From Methylobacterium aerolatum (GTDB lineage Bacteria > Pseudomonadota > Alphaproteobacteria > Rhizobiales > Beijerinckiaceae): a DNA stretch of 64,000 nt. Each line of letters starts with the position of its first letter. Within the stretch, counting starts at the first letter, position 1. Below the pieces are notes generated by a model that did no database searches, was not told the DNA's origin, and was given only the letters and a program-made list of their open reading frames with translations. Below, piece by piece: positions 62,827-64,000 of this stretch. Position numbers and translations under genes: made by a program. The stretch is from the NCBI RefSeq assembly GCF_022179085.1, contig NZ_BPQE01000001.1, forward strand, positions 53,454-117,453. The letters are read 5' to 3'.

Positions 62827-63509
62827 GATTTTTATATTGCTTTATTATATTGCGCTTGCCGCAAATAGATGATTTAATTATCCCGATTTGGAGTCGGCTA
62901 GTAGGACCTGAAGCAGCCGACTGACATGGTCTGGTTTGGGTATGTCTAGGCGAACCATAGCCACCGGTCCGTTGTGGATGTTTTGGTAAGACCATCCAAA
63001 ACGAACTTTCTCAAACAAGCCGTTCATAGCAGACCGGCAAGCTGGACTGCCACGTATCGGACATTGCGAGGCGCTTCTTCAGGTCGGGAGCGGGCATGGA
63101 GGCGGTGTCCGCTTCCGTTGATTGCCACCCGGAAGCGGACCGGCAGTGGTTCACCCTGGGCAGCCGTCCGGCTGTCTCAATCTCTGTGTCCGGAAAACGA
63201 ACGTTTTCCCGACGATCGCTGGGTACGCGTGTTCGGCCGCCAAAATGGCTGCTAGCCCGTCGGAAAACCGTGTCAGCTATTCAAACGTCGGCGAAACGTA
63301 GCTTTCCGACGCTAGCAGCGAGTATGCTGGGATGTCCGGTTTCCTGCATCGCGCAACCGAAAGCAGACCAGCAGCTTTCGGCCAGCTACCGGCATTTGGT
63401 CGAGAGCGTCTCCGTGATAGCGGACCAAGCCGGTGCCCCCTGTTTGCGCCGTCATTCGTTCCATATTCGAGGCATAGGTCCTATCGGGATTTGTACGCGT
63501 ACCCAAACC
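62827..63509. other. 683-bp region without a recognisable gene
   Basis: Begins AT-rich, then GC rises from about 62930. Open frames on both strands are short and of poor protein character. It has repeated fragments such as GGAAGCGGAC / CGAAAGCAGACC and TTTCGGCC, typical of decayed intergenic sequence. Nothing supported. Confidence 0.5.
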
Positions 63510-63660
63510 TCTGGCCCCATCGCTTTCGACCCATGCCTATTGATCGTGACGGGGGAGGAACACCGCCGATGAAATGACATCGGCGGTGAGGCAACAATAT
63601 TGGTTACGCAGTTCGGCGGCGCAGGCTCGCGATACGATCGTGCAGAACGGTGCGAAGCTC
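63510..63660. repeat. left arm of a perfect 151-bp inverted repeat
   Basis: Identical, in reverse complement, to 63815-63965. It contains two convergent palindromic bits (CACCGCCGATG...CATCGGCGGTG, about 63571-63588) and the 3' end of the small minus-strand gene at 63604. The spacer between the arms is 154 bp. Confidence 0.97.
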
Positions 63661-63795
63661 TTGGATCTCTCCGTAAGCGGCTTCGGCTTTCTCGAAGGCC
63701 GCCAATCCATCCTTCCGGATCTCTTGGGTCAGCGCTTCGATGCGCTTGACCGCCATCAGGAAGCTGGGTGTCTTAGTCGTCTGGTTCTCGGTCAT
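63604..63795 (-). CDS. small helical hypothetical protein (63 aa) crossing an inverted repeat
   Basis: 63 aa, starts TENQTTKTPSFLMAVKRIEAL, continues LTQEIRKDGLAAFEKAEAAY and ends in RTVLHDRIASLRRRTA. Coiled-coil-like helix, no membrane segment. ATG 63795 lies in the spacer, while the last 18 codons and stop are in the left repeat arm. Because the right arm is its exact complement, inverting the spacer would rebuild the same protein on the plus strand. A GAGGAATT ribosome site precedes the start. Function unknown. Confidence 0.6.
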   Translation of the reverse strand: MTENQTTKTPSFLMAVKRIEALTQEIRKDGLAAFEKAEAAYGEIQELRTVLHDRIASLRRRTA

Positions 63796-63814
63796 GATGT
63801 AATTCCTCGTTGAG

Positions 63815-63965
63815 GAGCTTCGCACCGTTCTGCACGATCGTATCGCGAGCCTGCGCCGCCGAACTGCGTAACCAATATTGTTGCCTCACCGCCGATGTCA
63901 TTTCATCGGCGGTGTTCCTCCCCCGTCACGATCAATAGGCATGGGTCGAAAGCGATGGGGCCAGA
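63815..63965. repeat. right arm of the perfect 151-bp inverted repeat
   Basis: Reverse complement of 63510-63660. It carries a second copy of the last codons of the small gene (EELRTVLHDRIASLRRRTA on the plus strand) and supplies the upstream region of the gene in its present orientation. Confidence 0.97.
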
Positions 63966-63967
63966 CC

Positions 63968-64000
63968 ATGATGAAGACGGTGCTCGCGCCCGCCTTCAAG
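63968..64000 (+). CDS. possible 5' end of a gene cut by the right edge
   Basis: ATG 63968 (or 63971) opens MMKTVLAPAFK and stays open to the edge. No ribosome site is apparent; only 11 codons are visible, so this is a weak call. It begins just outside the inverted repeat. Confidence 0.2.
   Translation, partial: MMKTVLAPAFK

Noticed and set aside
62974-63577. Three overlapping frames of 64-158 codons before the inverted repeat
   Set aside because: Arg/Ser/Pro-rich, mutually overlapping on both strands, no ribosome sites; decayed intergenic DNA is a simpler explanation.
54000-64000. Second att copy of the tRNA-Gln 3' end
   Set aside because: Searched by eye for TTCGAATCCTGG-type sequence inside the island; none seen, so the right boundary is not claimed.

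Overview
The window is GC-rich DNA that looks like a chromosome of an alphaproteobacterium of the Methylobacterium/Methylorubrum type. This is inferred from gene families, not from a database search: a thrC plus M16 peptidase pair, a DUF1674 SdhAF4-type protein, DUF2794, DUF4864, a PaoABC-like aldehyde oxidase, aerobic cobalamin genes (cobF, bluB) and a GH16 enzyme with a CBM60-like module. Gene order is dense, with many 1-4 bp overlaps. Short palindromic repeats sit in many of the gaps. || Layout. 1-2162: a membrane 7TMR-DISM/PAS/GGDEF/EAL cyclic-di-GMP protein cut by the left edge. 2370-5083: thrC and an M16 peptidase, followed by a DUF4864 protein. 5673-10543: a tightly overlapping minus-strand operon of three GT2 glycosyltransferases, a VTT-domain protein and a DUF2142 membrane protein, probably for envelope or exopolysaccharide glycan. 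10903-17253: gamma-glutamyltransferase, small secreted proteins, an L,D-transpeptidase, a GST, GH16-CBM and a DoxX-like protein. 17439-21453: a tandem glycine riboswitch upstream of a DadA-type D-amino-acid dehydrogenase, a threonine-synthase-like PLP enzyme and a D-threonine/3-hydroxyaspartate aldolase-like enzyme, so a candidate glycine/D-amino-acid module. 21538-24089: cobF and an SF2 helicase. 24090-24891: a gene-free stretch holding a good candidate dif site (24529-24556), which suggests the replication terminus is here. 24892-36235: a GAF histidine kinase, the aldehyde oxidase operon, an RND adaptor, oxalate decarboxylase and purD. 36417-53817: housekeeping and envelope genes, including a DHA2 exporter, rsmB, cupin, a second L,D-transpeptidase, bluB, a DapA-like aldolase, a Bax-inhibitor-1 protein, tesA with a YbbAP-like ABC transporter, thpR, a soluble dual-PAS chemoreceptor, a KpsM-like permease and an SDR. 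|| 53893-64000 is different. A tRNA-Gln(UUG) is followed at once by a tyrosine recombinase, then about 9 kb of lower-GC, partly AT-rich DNA. It carries a VOC-family pseudogene, two tandem paralogous secreted proteins, a secreted caspase-fold protease with a peptidoglycan-binding-like domain, a divergent secreted papain-fold protease with a DUF4384-like tail, an OmpA-like protein translationally coupled to it, two small membrane proteins (one only 47 aa), and a perfect 151-bp inverted repeat around a small gene. This looks like an integrative island. Its core, a two-protease plus peptidoglycan-anchor module predicted to lie outside the cytoplasm, is the best candidate here for an undescribed system. 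|| Two dispersed palindromic repeat families recur. One forms nested hairpins (22315-22428, 37959-38063, 43379-43409, 48594-48696) and has extended the cobF reading frame by about 40 codons. The other resembles the GTCAT...AAGCAATCCAGG type and is complete at 31461-31552.
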